In this document: positions 25,562 to 34,528 of the stretch, in pieces
Numbering within the stretch: position 1 is the stretch's first letter
Layout of the letters: the number at the start of each line of letters is the position of its first letter
Source: CAYXZQ01 sp963717515
GTDB taxonomy: Archaea > Nanobdellota > Nanobdellia > Woesearchaeales > DSVV01
NCBI GenBank assembly: GCA_963717515.1
Contig: OY970338.1
Location: 1,488,001 to 1,552,000, forward strand
Length of the DNA stretch: 64,000 nucleotides
Reading direction: 5' to 3'
Program-made: the position numbers and the translations under genes
The notes under the pieces: generated by a model
Database searches by the model: none
Told to the model about the DNA's origin: nothing
What the model saw: the letters and a program-made list of their open reading frames with translations, nothing else

Positions 25562-27091
25562 ATGATAGTTATCCTTGACTGCGGCTCGCAACTTACGATG
25601 AACATCGCAAGGAGGGTGAGGGAGCATAATGTTTTCTGCGAGATATTGCCATATAATCTTCCTGTTGAAAAACTCATCGAAAAAAAGCCTGAAGGCCTGA
25701 TAATCAGCGGAGGGCCCTCGGACGTGAATGCAGAGCGGGCCCCGTTGTGCGACAAAGAGATATTTTCATCGGAAGTGCCTGTCCTTGGCATCTGCTACGG
25801 CATGCAGATGATGGCAAAGCTGCTCGGGGGCAAGGTTGCATCATCGACAACCAGGGAATACGGAAGGGCTGAGCTTGAGATTACAACTCAAGCAAATCCC
25901 CTGTTCAAAGGGATTAATAATCAGATCCAGGTATGGATGAGCCATGGAGACAGCGTGGTAAAACTGCCTGAAGGGTTCTCAAATGCAGGCAGGAGCTCGG
26001 GAATCGAGAATGCTTCGATGTGGAATGAAAAGAAGAATTATTTCGCTGTGCAGTTCCACCCAGAGGTCGACCATACAGAGCAGGGCAGGCAGATGCTGTT
26101 GAATTTCATCAGGATATGCGGCTGCAAGCAGGACTGGAAGATGGAGGATTTCATCGAAAAGTCTGTCAAGGACATAAGGAAGATTGTCGGCGACAGCATT
26201 GTCATAGGCGGTGTTTCCGGCGGAGTCGATTCGACGGTCGCATCTGCTCTGATGCACAAGGCCATAGGTGGCAGGTTCAGGCCGATACTGATAAACCACG
26301 GCCTTATGATGATGGATGAGGCTGATGAAGTAAGGAAGATGTTCAAAAAAAGCTTCGGCCATGAGATTAACTACAGGGATGCATCAAAGAGGTTCCTTTC
26401 AGAGCTCAAAGGGGTCAAGGATCCGGAGCAGAAACGAAAGATTATCGGCAGGGTGTTCATCGAGATATTCACTGAGGAGGCGAAGAAGCACTCGGATGCG
26501 AAATTCCTCATGCAGGGCACTTTGTACCCGGATGTCGTCGAAAGCCAGAGCGCTTTCGGCGGCCCGACATCTGTCATCAAGAGCCACCACAATGTAGGCG
26601 GGCTGCCTGAAGAGATGCACCTCAAGCTCATCGAGCCATTCAGGTACATGTTCAAGGACGAGGTGAGAAAGATTGGAGAGATCCTTGGGCTTCCAAAGGA
26701 AGTGGTCTGGAGGCATCCATTCCCCGGCCCGGGTCTTGCTATAAGGATAATCGGCGATGTGACAGTCGAGAAGCTTTCTATTGTCAGGCAGGCGGACAGG
26801 ATATTCCAGGACGAGCTCAGGAGCACGGGTCAGTACTACAAGATCTGGCAGGCATTTGCAGTCCTTCTGCCTGTCAGGACTGTCGGCGTCATGGGAGACG
26901 AGAGGACATACGAGAGGGTCATAGCTCTCAGGGCGTTTACAAGCTCAGACACCATGACAGCGGACTGGGCTAAGATTCCCTATGATATTCTGGAGAAAAT
27001 AAGCAGCAGGATAATAAATGAAATAAAAGGCGTGAACAGGGTGGTCTATGACATCAGCCAGAAGCCGCCTGCCACGATGGAATGGGAATGA
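25562..27091 (+). CDS. guaA: GMP synthase (glutamine-hydrolysing), fused form
   Basis: 509 residues. N-terminal class I amidotransferase with catalytic Cys in VLGICYGMQM near 81 and the His-Glu pair in VQFHPEVDHTE near 164. The ATP-pyrophosphatase domain has GGVSGGVDSTVASALM near 220, then the dimerisation domain VRTVGVMGDERTYERV and C-terminal PPATMEWE. It converts XMP to GMP. Many archaea encode the two halves separately; here they are one gene as in bacteria. TTTAAATAA at 25532-25540 is at leaderless distance from ATG 25562. Confidence 0.96.
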   Translation: MIVILDCGSQLTMNIARRVREHNVFCEILPYNLPVEKLIEKKPEGLIISGGPSDVNAERAPLCDKEIFSSEVPVLGICYGMQMMAKLLGGKVASSTTREYGRAELEITTQANPLFKGINNQIQVWMSHGDSVVKLPEGFSNAGRSSGIENASMWNEKKNYFAVQFHPEVDHTEQGRQMLLNFIRICGCKQDWKMEDFIEKSVKDIRKIVGDSIVIGGVSGGVDSTVASALMHKAIGGRFRPILINHGLMMMDEADEVRKMFKKSFGHEINYRDASKRFLSELKGVKDPEQKRKIIGRVFIEIFTEEAKKHSDAKFLMQGTLYPDVVESQSAFGGPTSVIKSHHNVGGLPEEMHLKLIEPFRYMFKDEVRKIGEILGLPKEVVWRHPFPGPGLAIRIIGDVTVEKLSIVRQADRIFQDELRSTGQYYKIWQAFAVLLPVRTVGVMGDERTYERVIALRAFTSSDTMTADWAKIPYDILEKISSRIINEIKGVNRVVYDISQKPPATMEWE

Positions 27092-27283
27092 TCACTTCTC
27101 CTGCACTGTTATGCAGTTGACCGGGCAGATGTCTGCTGCTTCCTGTTCGCATGTCAGTTCTTCGACTTCCTTATGCAGGGGGATTGACTTGTTGTCCACA
27201 AGCTTGAATCCCTTCTCGCAGGTCGATACGCATGCACCGCAGCCGATGCAGGCTTCCTTGTCAACTGAGATTGTGTATGCCAT
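27092..27283 (-). CDS. Ferredoxin, single 4Fe-4S type
   Basis: 63 residues. Cluster ligands are in CIGCGACVSTC near 17-27 and CPVN near 53, giving one 4Fe-4S cluster; the second cluster has degenerated as in monocluster ferredoxins. A likely CEQEAADIC pair could form the usual disulfide. It ends directly against guaA (convergent). Ribosome-binding GAGGTGAAG precedes the ATG at 27283. Electron partner unknown. Confidence 0.93.
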   Translation of the reverse strand: MAYTISVDKEACIGCGACVSTCEKGFKLVDNKSIPLHKEVEELTCEQEAADICPVNCITVQEK

Positions 27284-27432
27284 TGGTTCTTCACCTCGCT
27301 AAATCCAATTTTAAGGATTATTTATTAAGTTTTCTGTTTGGACTGCGGTCGGAGTCCGCTGGATTCCCTTTGTTTTCTCAGGATGGAAGGACTTTCCAAA
27401 AGTTTTATATTAATGCCATCTTCAACATCCCC

Positions 27433-28032
27433 ATGCATTTCAAAAAAAGCCATATACCAATACTGGTATTCACCCTGACATACCTCATAGCATCTATAAT
27501 CATATTCTTAAAAAAGGGCAATTCTGAATATGTCTATTATGTCGCAGGGGTCCTTCTTCTCGTTGTCATAATCATCGTAACAAGCAGCAGGGTCGATTAT
27601 CCAGACTATGTCCTGTGGGGGCTTTCGCTTCTTGGGCTCCTTCATACCCTGGGAGGCAGTGTGCCCATCATGGGAGGGACGACTGTGCTTTATGACATGA
27701 TACTTGTGAGGCTGTCAGCCACCCTTCCTATCCTCAGGTATGACCAGTTCGTGCACATCTTCGGATTCTTCTTCATGACGCTCCTGATGTGGGCTGTGCT
27801 GAGGCCTCTATTAAAGCCCAACAAGGGCAGGTGGGTAGCAATCCTGTTCATTGTGGTGTCGGTGGGGCTTGGAACAGGGGCATTGGGAGAGATAATGGAA
27901 TTCATCGCGACTGTCGTCTTCCCCAAGACACTGGTTGGGGATTATGTCAATAATTCTCTCGACCTTGTATCAGACCTGTTAGGTGCGCTGCTTGCGGGTC
28001 TGTTAATATGGGTAAGAAACAGGAAGAGCTGA
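27433..28032 (+). CDS. DUF2238-like integral membrane protein
   Basis: 199 residues from ATG 27433; the longer frame to 27232 reads into the ferredoxin gene and has no RBS. Six or so membrane segments. YDQFVHIFGFFFMTLLMWAVL, then LGTGALGEIMEFIA and LVGDYVNNSLDLVSDLLGALLAGLL are the charged-in-membrane motifs of DUF2238/YjdF-type proteins. The function is unknown. A TTTTATATTAATG promoter lies about 30 bp upstream. Confidence 0.78.
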   Translation: MHFKKSHIPILVFTLTYLIASIIIFLKKGNSEYVYYVAGVLLLVVIIIVTSSRVDYPDYVLWGLSLLGLLHTLGGSVPIMGGTTVLYDMILVRLSATLPILRYDQFVHIFGFFFMTLLMWAVLRPLLKPNKGRWVAILFIVVSVGLGTGALGEIMEFIATVVFPKTLVGDYVNNSLDLVSDLLGALLAGLLIWVRNRKS

Positions 28033-28052
28033 CCCAAAAAAATTTAAACCTG

Positions 28053-29033
28053 TCAATGCCTGCCGAGCACATACATCTTCAGGTTCTTCATGTCATTGTT
28101 TATCTCGATCCTAGGTATCCTGTACCTGTCGAATCTCCCTGAGCCTATATCTGGTGCGACACCGCCCCATGCAATGCAGGCATAATCGAATTTTCCAACT
28201 ATTTCAGCATTCTTCTCTTTAGAACCTGGCACAGCTCCATATGGATAAGCGAATGATTCGACCCTGTAATCCTGGTCGATAAGACCGACGATATAATCAA
28301 GGTAATCCAGGCTGTTGCTCGCCTCCTTTCTGTGTGTGACCTTCATGTTTATATGTTCAAGAGTGTGGTTTCCTATCTCCATGCCAAGGCTGATTATCTT
28401 CTGTATCTTTTCTTTTTCATAGCCTGCCTGGCCGAACGGGACCTGGAAATTCCCGTGCTTGTCGACGAGATCTATGAAGAATGTCGCCTTCATACGAAAG
28501 TCCGGGTGCTTTCTGCAGAAATCGTAGAGGATTGCAACGCCACAATCCGGGTCGATGTGCCTTCCTTTAGCCGTGTCGACAAGGTACCTGAACTGCCCCT
28601 CTGTCGCATCATCGAAAGTCAGCACTATCGGCTTTCTGTCCGGAGGCAGCAGCTTGTAGGTGCCGTTGACATATTCGCTGAGGCTGACAGGTACATAATG
28701 GTTGCTGTAAAGAGCATCCAGCTGCTTCCTGAACATGTCCGGGCTTACTGTATATCTGGGTCCGTATTCCCCGGACATCCCTATGTCATGGTACATGAGC
28801 ACTGGCACATCCCTCCGGGTCTTCTTGACTTGCTTGCCCCAGAATGATTCTATGACGAGGGATTCAAGTGAGTCAGGAGTTGTCTGATTAGTCGCCAATA
28901 GCTCGATTGTCTTATTGCTTTTTTTTATACTATAATATCTTATCTCATCAGCAGATGCACTGCTTGGATTGAACAGGAAGCCTGCTGCCAAAGCATAATA
29001 GAATATCTTCCTCAATGACTGCATCCTGCTCAT
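28053..29033 (-). CDS. Exported polysaccharide deacetylase (CE4/NodB family)
   Basis: 326 residues with an N-terminal signal (FYYALAAGFLFNPSSASA). NodB motifs: VPVLMYHDIG near 76, VLTFDDATEGQF near 138 with the Asp-Asp, MEIGNHTLEHINMK near 223 (HxxxH metal ligands) and SFAYPYGAVPGS near 260. It removes acetyl groups from N-acetylated glycans outside the membrane. The gene overlaps the LysM gene upstream by ATGA, so the two are co-translated; together they point to handling of a cell-surface or foreign glycan. Confidence 0.9.
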   Translation of the reverse strand: MSRMQSLRKIFYYALAAGFLFNPSSASADEIRYYSIKKSNKTIELLATNQTTPDSLESLVIESFWGKQVKKTRRDVPVLMYHDIGMSGEYGPRYTVSPDMFRKQLDALYSNHYVPVSLSEYVNGTYKLLPPDRKPIVLTFDDATEGQFRYLVDTAKGRHIDPDCGVAILYDFCRKHPDFRMKATFFIDLVDKHGNFQVPFGQAGYEKEKIQKIISLGMEIGNHTLEHINMKVTHRKEASNSLDYLDYIVGLIDQDYRVESFAYPYGAVPGSKEKNAEIVGKFDYACIAWGGVAPDIGSGRFDRYRIPRIEINNDMKNLKMYVLGRH

Positions 29034-30043
29034 CCCCCTGGGACCATGATGATTTCCCTGTTCCAGATCCTCTGGCTGAAATACGGGTTGAATTTCCTGT
29101 TGAATTCGAGTATATTGTCAGCATGGTCGGAATCCCCGTATAGCTTCCTCGAGATTGTCTCAAGAGTGTCCGTCCTTCCGGCTGTGTATGTCCTATAGCC
29201 AAGGCTTCCATGATAGAGCCGGGATATGTCTTTTACTATGTCTGATGGTATCTTCAAGGGCTGGTTGACCTCGATAATGTCAGTCGGGAGCCTGTTGTAT
29301 TCCTGGATCCTTCGCCAGACCCGCATATCACCGCTGACCAGGAAAGCAATCCTGGACAAAGTATCCCCGCGGACAGGGAAATAGTAGAAGTCCTGGGTGG
29401 AAGTCGACAGATTTGCATTATCATCCAGAACAGAAACAGGCACAACTGAGCTTTTTTTCGGCAGAGCTTCCACCTTGTCTTCCAATCTATTGGATGAAGA
29501 GCCTATATATTCAGTGGTCTGGTCTTTTTTCTCAATATGCCCCTTCAGCGTGGCATTCTTCTTCAACAGGGAGTTGTCATTCTTAACTGGATCATTCTGA
29601 ATCATACCTTTCTGGTCCTGCAATCCTGAATATTTCTGTCTGAGTTTTGAGATTGCGTCATCTATGGATCGGTTGACAGTCACCTGTCCACCAAGGTTCC
29701 TGTCGTTTCCACTGTATTGATTTGTCAGGAATTCATATGCCCCAAATGCCAATGATCCCACTGTGATGCCAACGATTGCCGTCTTCCTGATGAACGGCCA
29801 GGTATAGCTTTTCCACCTGACCCTCTTTATCTTGTTGATTATCCTCTCATTGGTCTTATTCATGTCATTGAGGATTTCGATTTCCTTGTCGAGGCTGCGC
29901 TTGAGTAGCTTCCGGACATCCCCGCCATTCATCTGCTTTCGCTGTTTTTTTTGAATCTGGGAATTTTTGATGTGGTATTTTATTTCCTTTTCTATAGAAT
30001 CTGTAGGTATCCTGTCAAAGACATTATCTCCTGGTTTTGCCAT
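29030..30043 (-). CDS. Membrane-anchored LysM-domain protein
   Basis: 337 residues from ATG 30043 (MAKPGDN); 18 more upstream residues in the frame are unlikely. A charged cytoplasmic N-terminal ~75 residues with a coiled-coil-like EIEILNDMNKTNERI is followed by one transmembrane helix (TAIVGITVGSLAFGAYEF), a polar spacer, then two LysM-like repeats: YFPVRGDTLSRIAFLVSGDMRVWRRI and YTAGRTDTLETISRKLYGDSDHADNI. LysM binds N-acetylglucosamine polymers. ATGA overlap with the deacetylase. An inverted repeat TTCCGG/CCGGAA lies about 60 bp upstream. Confidence 0.85.
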   Translation of the reverse strand: MAKPGDNVFDRIPTDSIEKEIKYHIKNSQIQKKQRKQMNGGDVRKLLKRSLDKEIEILNDMNKTNERIINKIKRVRWKSYTWPFIRKTAIVGITVGSLAFGAYEFLTNQYSGNDRNLGGQVTVNRSIDDAISKLRQKYSGLQDQKGMIQNDPVKNDNSLLKKNATLKGHIEKKDQTTEYIGSSSNRLEDKVEALPKKSSVVPVSVLDDNANLSTSTQDFYYFPVRGDTLSRIAFLVSGDMRVWRRIQEYNRLPTDIIEVNQPLKIPSDIVKDISRLYHGSLGYRTYTAGRTDTLETISRKLYGDSDHADNILEFNRKFNPYFSQRIWNREIIMVPGG

Positions 30044-30098
30044 GATTTTTGGTAAGCTTCTTCTTATAAAATAGATTTTGGACAGAATCCCGCACATC

Positions 30099-30120
30099 TT
30101 CCGGTTTCTCCGGAAATTAA
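30099..30120 (-). promoter_or_regulatory. Inverted repeat TTCCGG-AGAAA-CCGGAA upstream of the LysM gene
   Basis: On the minus strand TTCCGG and CCGGAA flank AGAAA within 30099-30116, followed on the plus strand by AAATTAA. It lies 55-75 bp before the LysM gene start. Closely related sequences occur upstream of the coiled-coil operon (32412-32433). It may be an operator or a leader hairpin. Confidence 0.4.
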
Positions 30121-30177
30121 CTCATCCCAGATGAATATTAAGGTCAATATCTACTAAAAACAGGATAATTTTCAGAA

Positions 30178-31281
30178 TTATTGAATATACTTTTTATTGT
30201 TCTTCTGGAATGCAGCCATTGCGCTCCTGTCCATCCTGCTGATATTGGAGCCGAATCTCTGTCTGGCATATCGCCTGATAGTGGACTCGCTGACTTTCAT
30301 GTTGTATTTTTTTGCCAGGCTTTCTGTTATATCTTTTAGTGACTTGCTGTAATTGGTGCAATATTCCTTGATCATCTCGTCTTTCATGCCAACCGGGGCA
30401 AGATTATTGTCATACCTGTTGAGCGCGAAGCCGTTGTTCATTGCATACCTGAGAACCATAGCCGCATCATCCTTTGAATTGATCCAGCCTACACCTGCCT
30501 CATCTGCAATCCTTTTAAGGCCATACCTCTGGTACTCATTCCGATAGCTGACGAATTTTTCAATGTCCTTAAGATTTCCTGCCCAAAAATAATCATTCTT
30601 AGGATTGGAGCTTTCGTCAGCCCTGTATGTACTGACAATAGTTTCCAGGTCTGATGTCCTTTTCTCAAGGACTGCAAGCTTCCTGTCATAAAAGCTCTTC
30701 ATCCCGGTGAGCAGGCGGTATACAGTCGGCTTCTCCTTCTTCTTTTCAGGCTTGTAGGGGGCCTGTTTGCCTGGGTGTGAAACATAAGTGCCATTCCCAG
30801 CTTCTTTTTGGGCAGTCTTATTTTCCTTGGCTATCTCCACAGAAGGGCCGGAGGGCATGAGGTCTGGAACAGGCATTACTTTACTTTTCTCTTTGTGCTT
30901 CTTTTTGATGTAATGGACCAATCCAGGATTGTAAACCATCAATAACTCTATCTTATTCTTGATTGCCGGCAAGAGCCCAAAATATTGGTCCTGAGTGGAT
31001 CTTATCAGGATCTTCTCCTTTAATAATTTACTTCGGGCCTTATTATGTTTATAGGCAATCTTCTTCCGGGTCGCCCATTCAGCAAAATCCACCAGCTTCA
31101 GGCTGTCATCAGGTGCAATGAACTTGTCTATATCCCTTATCTTCTGTTCCAGGTCCTGGACCATTCCAGGAGCACTGCTGATGAAAGCCTCGTATTTCTT
31201 CTTCTGTCTGACCAGAGTGCATAGCTCCTGGTATAGTGAACCCAGCCCGTCATTATCATCCATCTGGCTGCTATTTAGCAT
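30178..31281 (-). CDS. Coiled-coil protein with C-terminal helix-turn-helix, unknown function
   Basis: 367 residues, family not recognised. N-terminal helical region (YQELCTLVRQKKKYEAF, then LEQKIRDIDKFI), a Lys/Pro-rich middle (ASP-poor, EKKKEKPTVY) and a C-terminal section that looks like a helix-turn-helix: SLAKKYNMKVSESTIRRYARQRFG. Repeated mention of short charged helices suggests a structural or DNA-associated protein. It lies 14 bp downstream of a second coiled-coil gene and upstream of the LysM/deacetylase pair, all on the minus strand. Confidence 0.65.
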   Translation of the reverse strand: MLNSSQMDDNDGLGSLYQELCTLVRQKKKYEAFISSAPGMVQDLEQKIRDIDKFIAPDDSLKLVDFAEWATRKKIAYKHNKARSKLLKEKILIRSTQDQYFGLLPAIKNKIELLMVYNPGLVHYIKKKHKEKSKVMPVPDLMPSGPSVEIAKENKTAQKEAGNGTYVSHPGKQAPYKPEKKKEKPTVYRLLTGMKSFYDRKLAVLEKRTSDLETIVSTYRADESSNPKNDYFWAGNLKDIEKFVSYRNEYQRYGLKRIADEAGVGWINSKDDAAMVLRYAMNNGFALNRYDNNLAPVGMKDEMIKEYCTNYSKSLKDITESLAKKYNMKVSESTIRRYARQRFGSNISRMDRSAMAAFQKNNKKYIQ

Positions 31282-31295
31282 CGTGAGCCCAGGGA

Positions 31296-32270
31296 TCAGT
31301 CCCCTGAGCGAAGCATGTTGATGTTCTTCTCTATCTCCGGACCGAGCATCTCCTTTGCATTATCGTATCCGACCAGCCTGCCAAGCTTCATGAACTTGTG
31401 CCTGTACAGGTCTGAAAGGACATTCCTGTAGTCCTTTATCGCCCCGGCAAGCTTATGCTGGCTCAGCTCTATCTCATTCTCCTTAAGGAAAAGCTTCGGC
31501 ACCATGTCATAGATGAACCTCGTGTTGTCGATATGGTCACCCAGTACCTTCGAGAATCGCAATACCAGGGTCGAGCTGCTGTTCATCGCATTTATGAAAT
31601 CAGACATGCTCTCCAGATTGATTATCTCATGGGTCCTGAGATGCTCATTGTAGCCGTTGTCAACCCATATCAGATTCTGTTTTGCATACTCAGCTGACAT
31701 CTTTTTCTTGGTCCTGAGGAGGTTTATCCTGTCAGAATACTCCATTTTCGCAGTATCTCTGAGAGCATTGTCTATCACAAGAATCTTGCCTTTGAGCTCA
31801 TTCTTCATTGTCTGCGAATTGACCATCGCATCATGGGACTCCTCCATCTCATCAAGTATCCTGAAATAATACTTGTCCAGCTTTTCGCCGCTGTTCTCGA
31901 ACTGGTTTATGATCGTCTCAAGCTCTGATGACCTGGCTTTCATCGTCCGCAGCTCAGCTCCAAGGATGGTTGACATCTCCGGATAATAGTTATTCTTGTT
32001 CCCGACATAGTAATTCCATAGGGTCAGAGCCTTTTCCTTGAAAGTCAGGGTCTTCATCGCAAGGTCCCTTCTCAATTTGCGCTCTTTTCTGATGACCCTG
32101 TCAAGGTCTTTTGCCCCTGCCTTGTCATAGCCTGTATTGTTGACCGCTGACAGGAAAAAATTAGTGTCCGCTGCATCTCCGCTGCTCTCACTCTTCTCAG
32201 CAGTCTCAGCCTCTTTTGTGCTGTATTCCTCCATTATCTTCAATGTCTCCTTGCTTAATCGTTTTGCCAT
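31296..32270 (-). CDS. Coiled-coil protein of unknown function
   Basis: 324 residues, almost entirely helical and charged, no recognised domain. Possible coiled-coil segments are AKDLDRVIRKERKLRRDLAM, LRTMKARSSELETIINQFEN and LDEMEESHDAMVNSQTM. No signal peptide or membrane segment. It shares a general style with the following gene (short 'ARSSELETI' versus 'KRTSDLETI' motif in both), suggesting a related origin. First gene of the minus-strand run 32270 to 28053; RBS GGAGGTAGG precedes the ATG. Confidence 0.65.
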   Translation of the reverse strand: MAKRLSKETLKIMEEYSTKEAETAEKSESSGDAADTNFFLSAVNNTGYDKAGAKDLDRVIRKERKLRRDLAMKTLTFKEKALTLWNYYVGNKNNYYPEMSTILGAELRTMKARSSELETIINQFENSGEKLDKYYFRILDEMEESHDAMVNSQTMKNELKGKILVIDNALRDTAKMEYSDRINLLRTKKKMSAEYAKQNLIWVDNGYNEHLRTHEIINLESMSDFINAMNSSSTLVLRFSKVLGDHIDNTRFIYDMVPKLFLKENEIELSQHKLAGAIKDYRNVLSDLYRHKFMKLGRLVGYDNAKEMLGPEIEKNINMLRSGD

Positions 32271-32370
32271 ATAGACCTACCTCCGGGTTTGTGATGTTAT
32301 TATCTGGAGATAGGTTGCCGGCCTGTTTAATAACAATTCTCAGCCTATTCATGAAATTGTTTCAGGTTTA

Positions 32371-32433
32371 TCGGAATATTTATTTTTTCACCGGAAATGA
32401 TATGAGAATCAGGTCCGGTTTCCGGAATATTTC
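32371..32433. promoter_or_regulatory. Cluster of TTCCGG/CCGGAA motifs in a divergent promoter
   Basis: Within the 265-bp gap between the coiled-coil gene and the first SPFH gene: TCGGAATATT at 32371, CCGGAAATGA at 32391 and TCCGGTTTCCGGAATATTTC at 32414-32433. On the minus strand the last reads TCCGG-AAA-CCGGA, an inverted repeat like that at 30099-30120. A regulator-binding cluster is plausible. TTTATATATGG near 32482-32492 is the likely TATA box for the plus-strand gene. Confidence 0.4.
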
Positions 32434-32535
32434 TGTTTCAGCTGGAAAGAAGTATAAGGTAATATGTCGATTGCCAAAACATTTATATATGGATTGCATA
32501 CAACTTTACCATTATAATCAGGGGGTGAATGCAAA

Positions 32536-33294
32536 GTGGTATTTTGGCTGAATTTCCTTATCGGAGCAGTGATAGTCGTGCTGCTCTCTTCTATCAAGGT
32601 GGTCTATGCCTATGAGAGGGGCGTCCTGTTCACGCTCGGCAAATATTCCGGGCTCATGGGCTCAGGGCTCAGGCTCGTCATTCCTGTAATCCAGACATGG
32701 AGAAGGATTGACCTGCGGACCAGGGTCATAGATGTCCCTGACCAGGAATGCATCACAAAGGACAATGTAAGTGTCGTTGTGAATGCAGTGCTTTATTTCA
32801 AGGTCAGTGCCGCAGATAAGGCTGTGCTCAAGGTTGAGCAGTATGCATATGCACTGGGACAGCTGGCCCAGACGACTATGCGGGACGTTGTCGGCGAGGT
32901 CACCCTGGATGAGCTCCTTTCGAAGAGGGATGCTCTTTCTGCCAGAATCCAGCAGCTTGTCGACGTCGCGACAGACCCCTGGGGGGTCAAGGTCCAGGCA
33001 GTGGTGCTCAAAAAGATCGAGCTTCCGCAGTCCCTGAAGAGGACCATGGCAAAAGAGGCAGAGGCAGAGAGGGAGAAGAGGGCTGTGATAATCCGGGCAG
33101 AGGGAGAGGTCGTCGCATCTGACAATGTATCCAAGGCATCGGTAATACTCGGAAAGGCAAAGGGAGCGATGCACCTTCGGACCCTGCAGACACTCAATGA
33201 CATCAGCAGCGACCAGACAAACACCATAGTCTTTGCAGTGCCGCTCGAGGTCATCAATGCCCTAGAGGACAAAGATATGGGGTGGGAAAAATGA
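32536..33294 (+). CDS. SPFH/stomatin-like membrane protein, copy 1
   Basis: 252 residues from GTG 32536, supported by GGGGGTGA 7 nt before it. One N-terminal membrane segment (FLIGAVIVVLLSSIKVVYA) then the band-7/SPFH domain: YERGVLFTLGKYSG, QTWRRIDLRTRVIDVPDQECITKDN and the coiled-coil AKEAEAEREKRAVIIRAEGE. Stomatin-like proteins scaffold membrane microdomains and proteases. There is no NfeD-type partner here. The stop overlaps the start of the second SPFH gene. Confidence 0.92.
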   Translation: MVFWLNFLIGAVIVVLLSSIKVVYAYERGVLFTLGKYSGLMGSGLRLVIPVIQTWRRIDLRTRVIDVPDQECITKDNVSVVVNAVLYFKVSAADKAVLKVEQYAYALGQLAQTTMRDVVGEVTLDELLSKRDALSARIQQLVDVATDPWGVKVQAVVLKKIELPQSLKRTMAKEAEAEREKRAVIIRAEGEVVASDNVSKASVILGKAKGAMHLRTLQTLNDISSDQTNTIVFAVPLEVINALEDKDMGWEK

Positions 33295-34058
33295 TCTCAG
33301 CATTGTTTGCAGGAACATCCATAATCATCTTCGGCGTGCTTGTGGTCATAATACTTTTTGCAGGGCTCAAGGTTGTGAATGAGTATGAGAAGGGCGTCAG
33401 GTTCACTCTCGGCAACTTTTCAGGGATGATGGGGCCCGGGCTCAGGTTCGTGTTTCCCATAATCCAGACCTGGAGGAGGATCGACATCCGGACAGTTGTC
33501 GTCGATGTGCCACAGCAGGACTGCATAACAAAGGACAATGTCACGGTCATGGTGAACGCAGTCCTCTATTACAGGGTCGCCAATGCAGACAAGGCGATAC
33601 TCGAGGTCGAGGATTTTGAATATGCCACAGGCCAGTTCGCCCAGACGACGATGCGTGATGTTGTCGGCGAAGCCAGCCTGGATGAGCTCCTGAGCCAGAG
33701 GGAGAAGATATCGAAAAGGATCCAGCAGATTGTCGACAAGGACACAGACCCATGGGGCATCAAGGTCGAGTCTGTTGAGCTCAAGCACATAGAGCTTCCT
33801 GAAGAGATGAAGCGTGTCATGGCAAAGCAGGCAGAGGCAGAGAGGGAGAAGCGCGCAGTCATCATCAAGGCATCAGGCGAAGTCATCGCTGCGGCCGGCA
33901 TGGCAAAGGCTGCGACAAAGCTTGCGACGACGCCAGGAGCATTGCATCTTCGGACCCTGCAGAGCATAAACGACCTGTCCTCAGACAAGAGCAACACGAT
34001 AGTCTATGCACTTCCATCAGAAGTCCTCAGGATGCTCCAGAGGATAGGGGGGAAATGA
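33291..34058 (+). CDS. SPFH/stomatin-like membrane protein, copy 2
   Basis: 255 residues from ATG 33291 (ATGA overlap with copy 1). Same layout as copy 1: one N-terminal membrane helix (ALFAGTSIIIFGVLVVIILFA), SPFH domain (YEKGVRFTLGNFSG, QTWRRIDIRTVVVDVPQQDCITKDN) and coiled-coil AKQAEAEREKRAVIIKASGE. The two proteins are about 60% identical by eye, so this is a tandem duplication that may form hetero-oligomers. Its stop overlaps the Pth2 gene. Confidence 0.92.
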   Translation: MISALFAGTSIIIFGVLVVIILFAGLKVVNEYEKGVRFTLGNFSGMMGPGLRFVFPIIQTWRRIDIRTVVVDVPQQDCITKDNVTVMVNAVLYYRVANADKAILEVEDFEYATGQFAQTTMRDVVGEASLDELLSQREKISKRIQQIVDKDTDPWGIKVESVELKHIELPEEMKRVMAKQAEAEREKRAVIIKASGEVIAAAGMAKAATKLATTPGALHLRTLQSINDLSSDKSNTIVYALPSEVLRMLQRIGGK

Positions 34059-34450
34059 ATTTTTTTTCTTTTAATATGATAAAGAGACTGGCTGAGCGGT
34101 TTTTCAGGGAATACAAACAGGTGATCCTGGTACGGGCGGACCTGAAGCTTCCCAAGGGCAAGCTCGCCTCCCAGGTCGCGCATGCATCAGTCGACTGCGT
34201 CCTCAAAAGTCCGAGAAGAAAAGTCATGGGCTGGAGGAGGCAGGGCATGAAGAAGATCGTGCTCAAGGTCGAGGGCCTCAGGGAATTGCGGGAATTCCAT
34301 TCCCTGGCAATCGAAACAGGCCTGGTATGCAGCCTGATTACTGACGCCGGATACACGACAGTCGAGCCCGGGACCGTGACCTGCCTGGGCATCGGCCCGG
34401 ATATCTCCAAAAAAATCGATGGTTTGACACAAAATCTCAAGATGATGTAG
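34055..34450 (+). CDS. pth2: Peptidyl-tRNA hydrolase, Pth2 type
   Basis: 131 residues. The archaeal/eukaryotic Pth2 fold is clear: KQVILVRADLKLPKGKLASQVAHASV, then KKIVLKVEGLRELREFHSLA and TDAGYTTVEPGTVTCLGIGP. It recycles peptidyl-tRNAs that drop off ribosomes. ATG 34055 overlaps the SPFH stop (ATGA); ATG 34076 (MIKRLAERFF) is an alternative start nearer the usual N terminus. Confidence 0.95.
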   Translation: MNFFSFNMIKRLAERFFREYKQVILVRADLKLPKGKLASQVAHASVDCVLKSPRRKVMGWRRQGMKKIVLKVEGLRELREFHSLAIETGLVCSLITDAGYTTVEPGTVTCLGIGPDISKKIDGLTQNLKMM

Positions 34451-34528
34451 GATTATTTTCAGGACTATTGGAATCCTTCCGGAAAAATTCCAGCAAAACT
34501 TTTAAAGATCGGTTCCATCATCATTCTC

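Noticed and set aside
27232..27432. N-terminal extension of the DUF2238-like protein
   Set aside because: It overlaps the ferredoxin gene, is not hydrophobic as the family start would be, and the promoter lies closer to ATG 27433.
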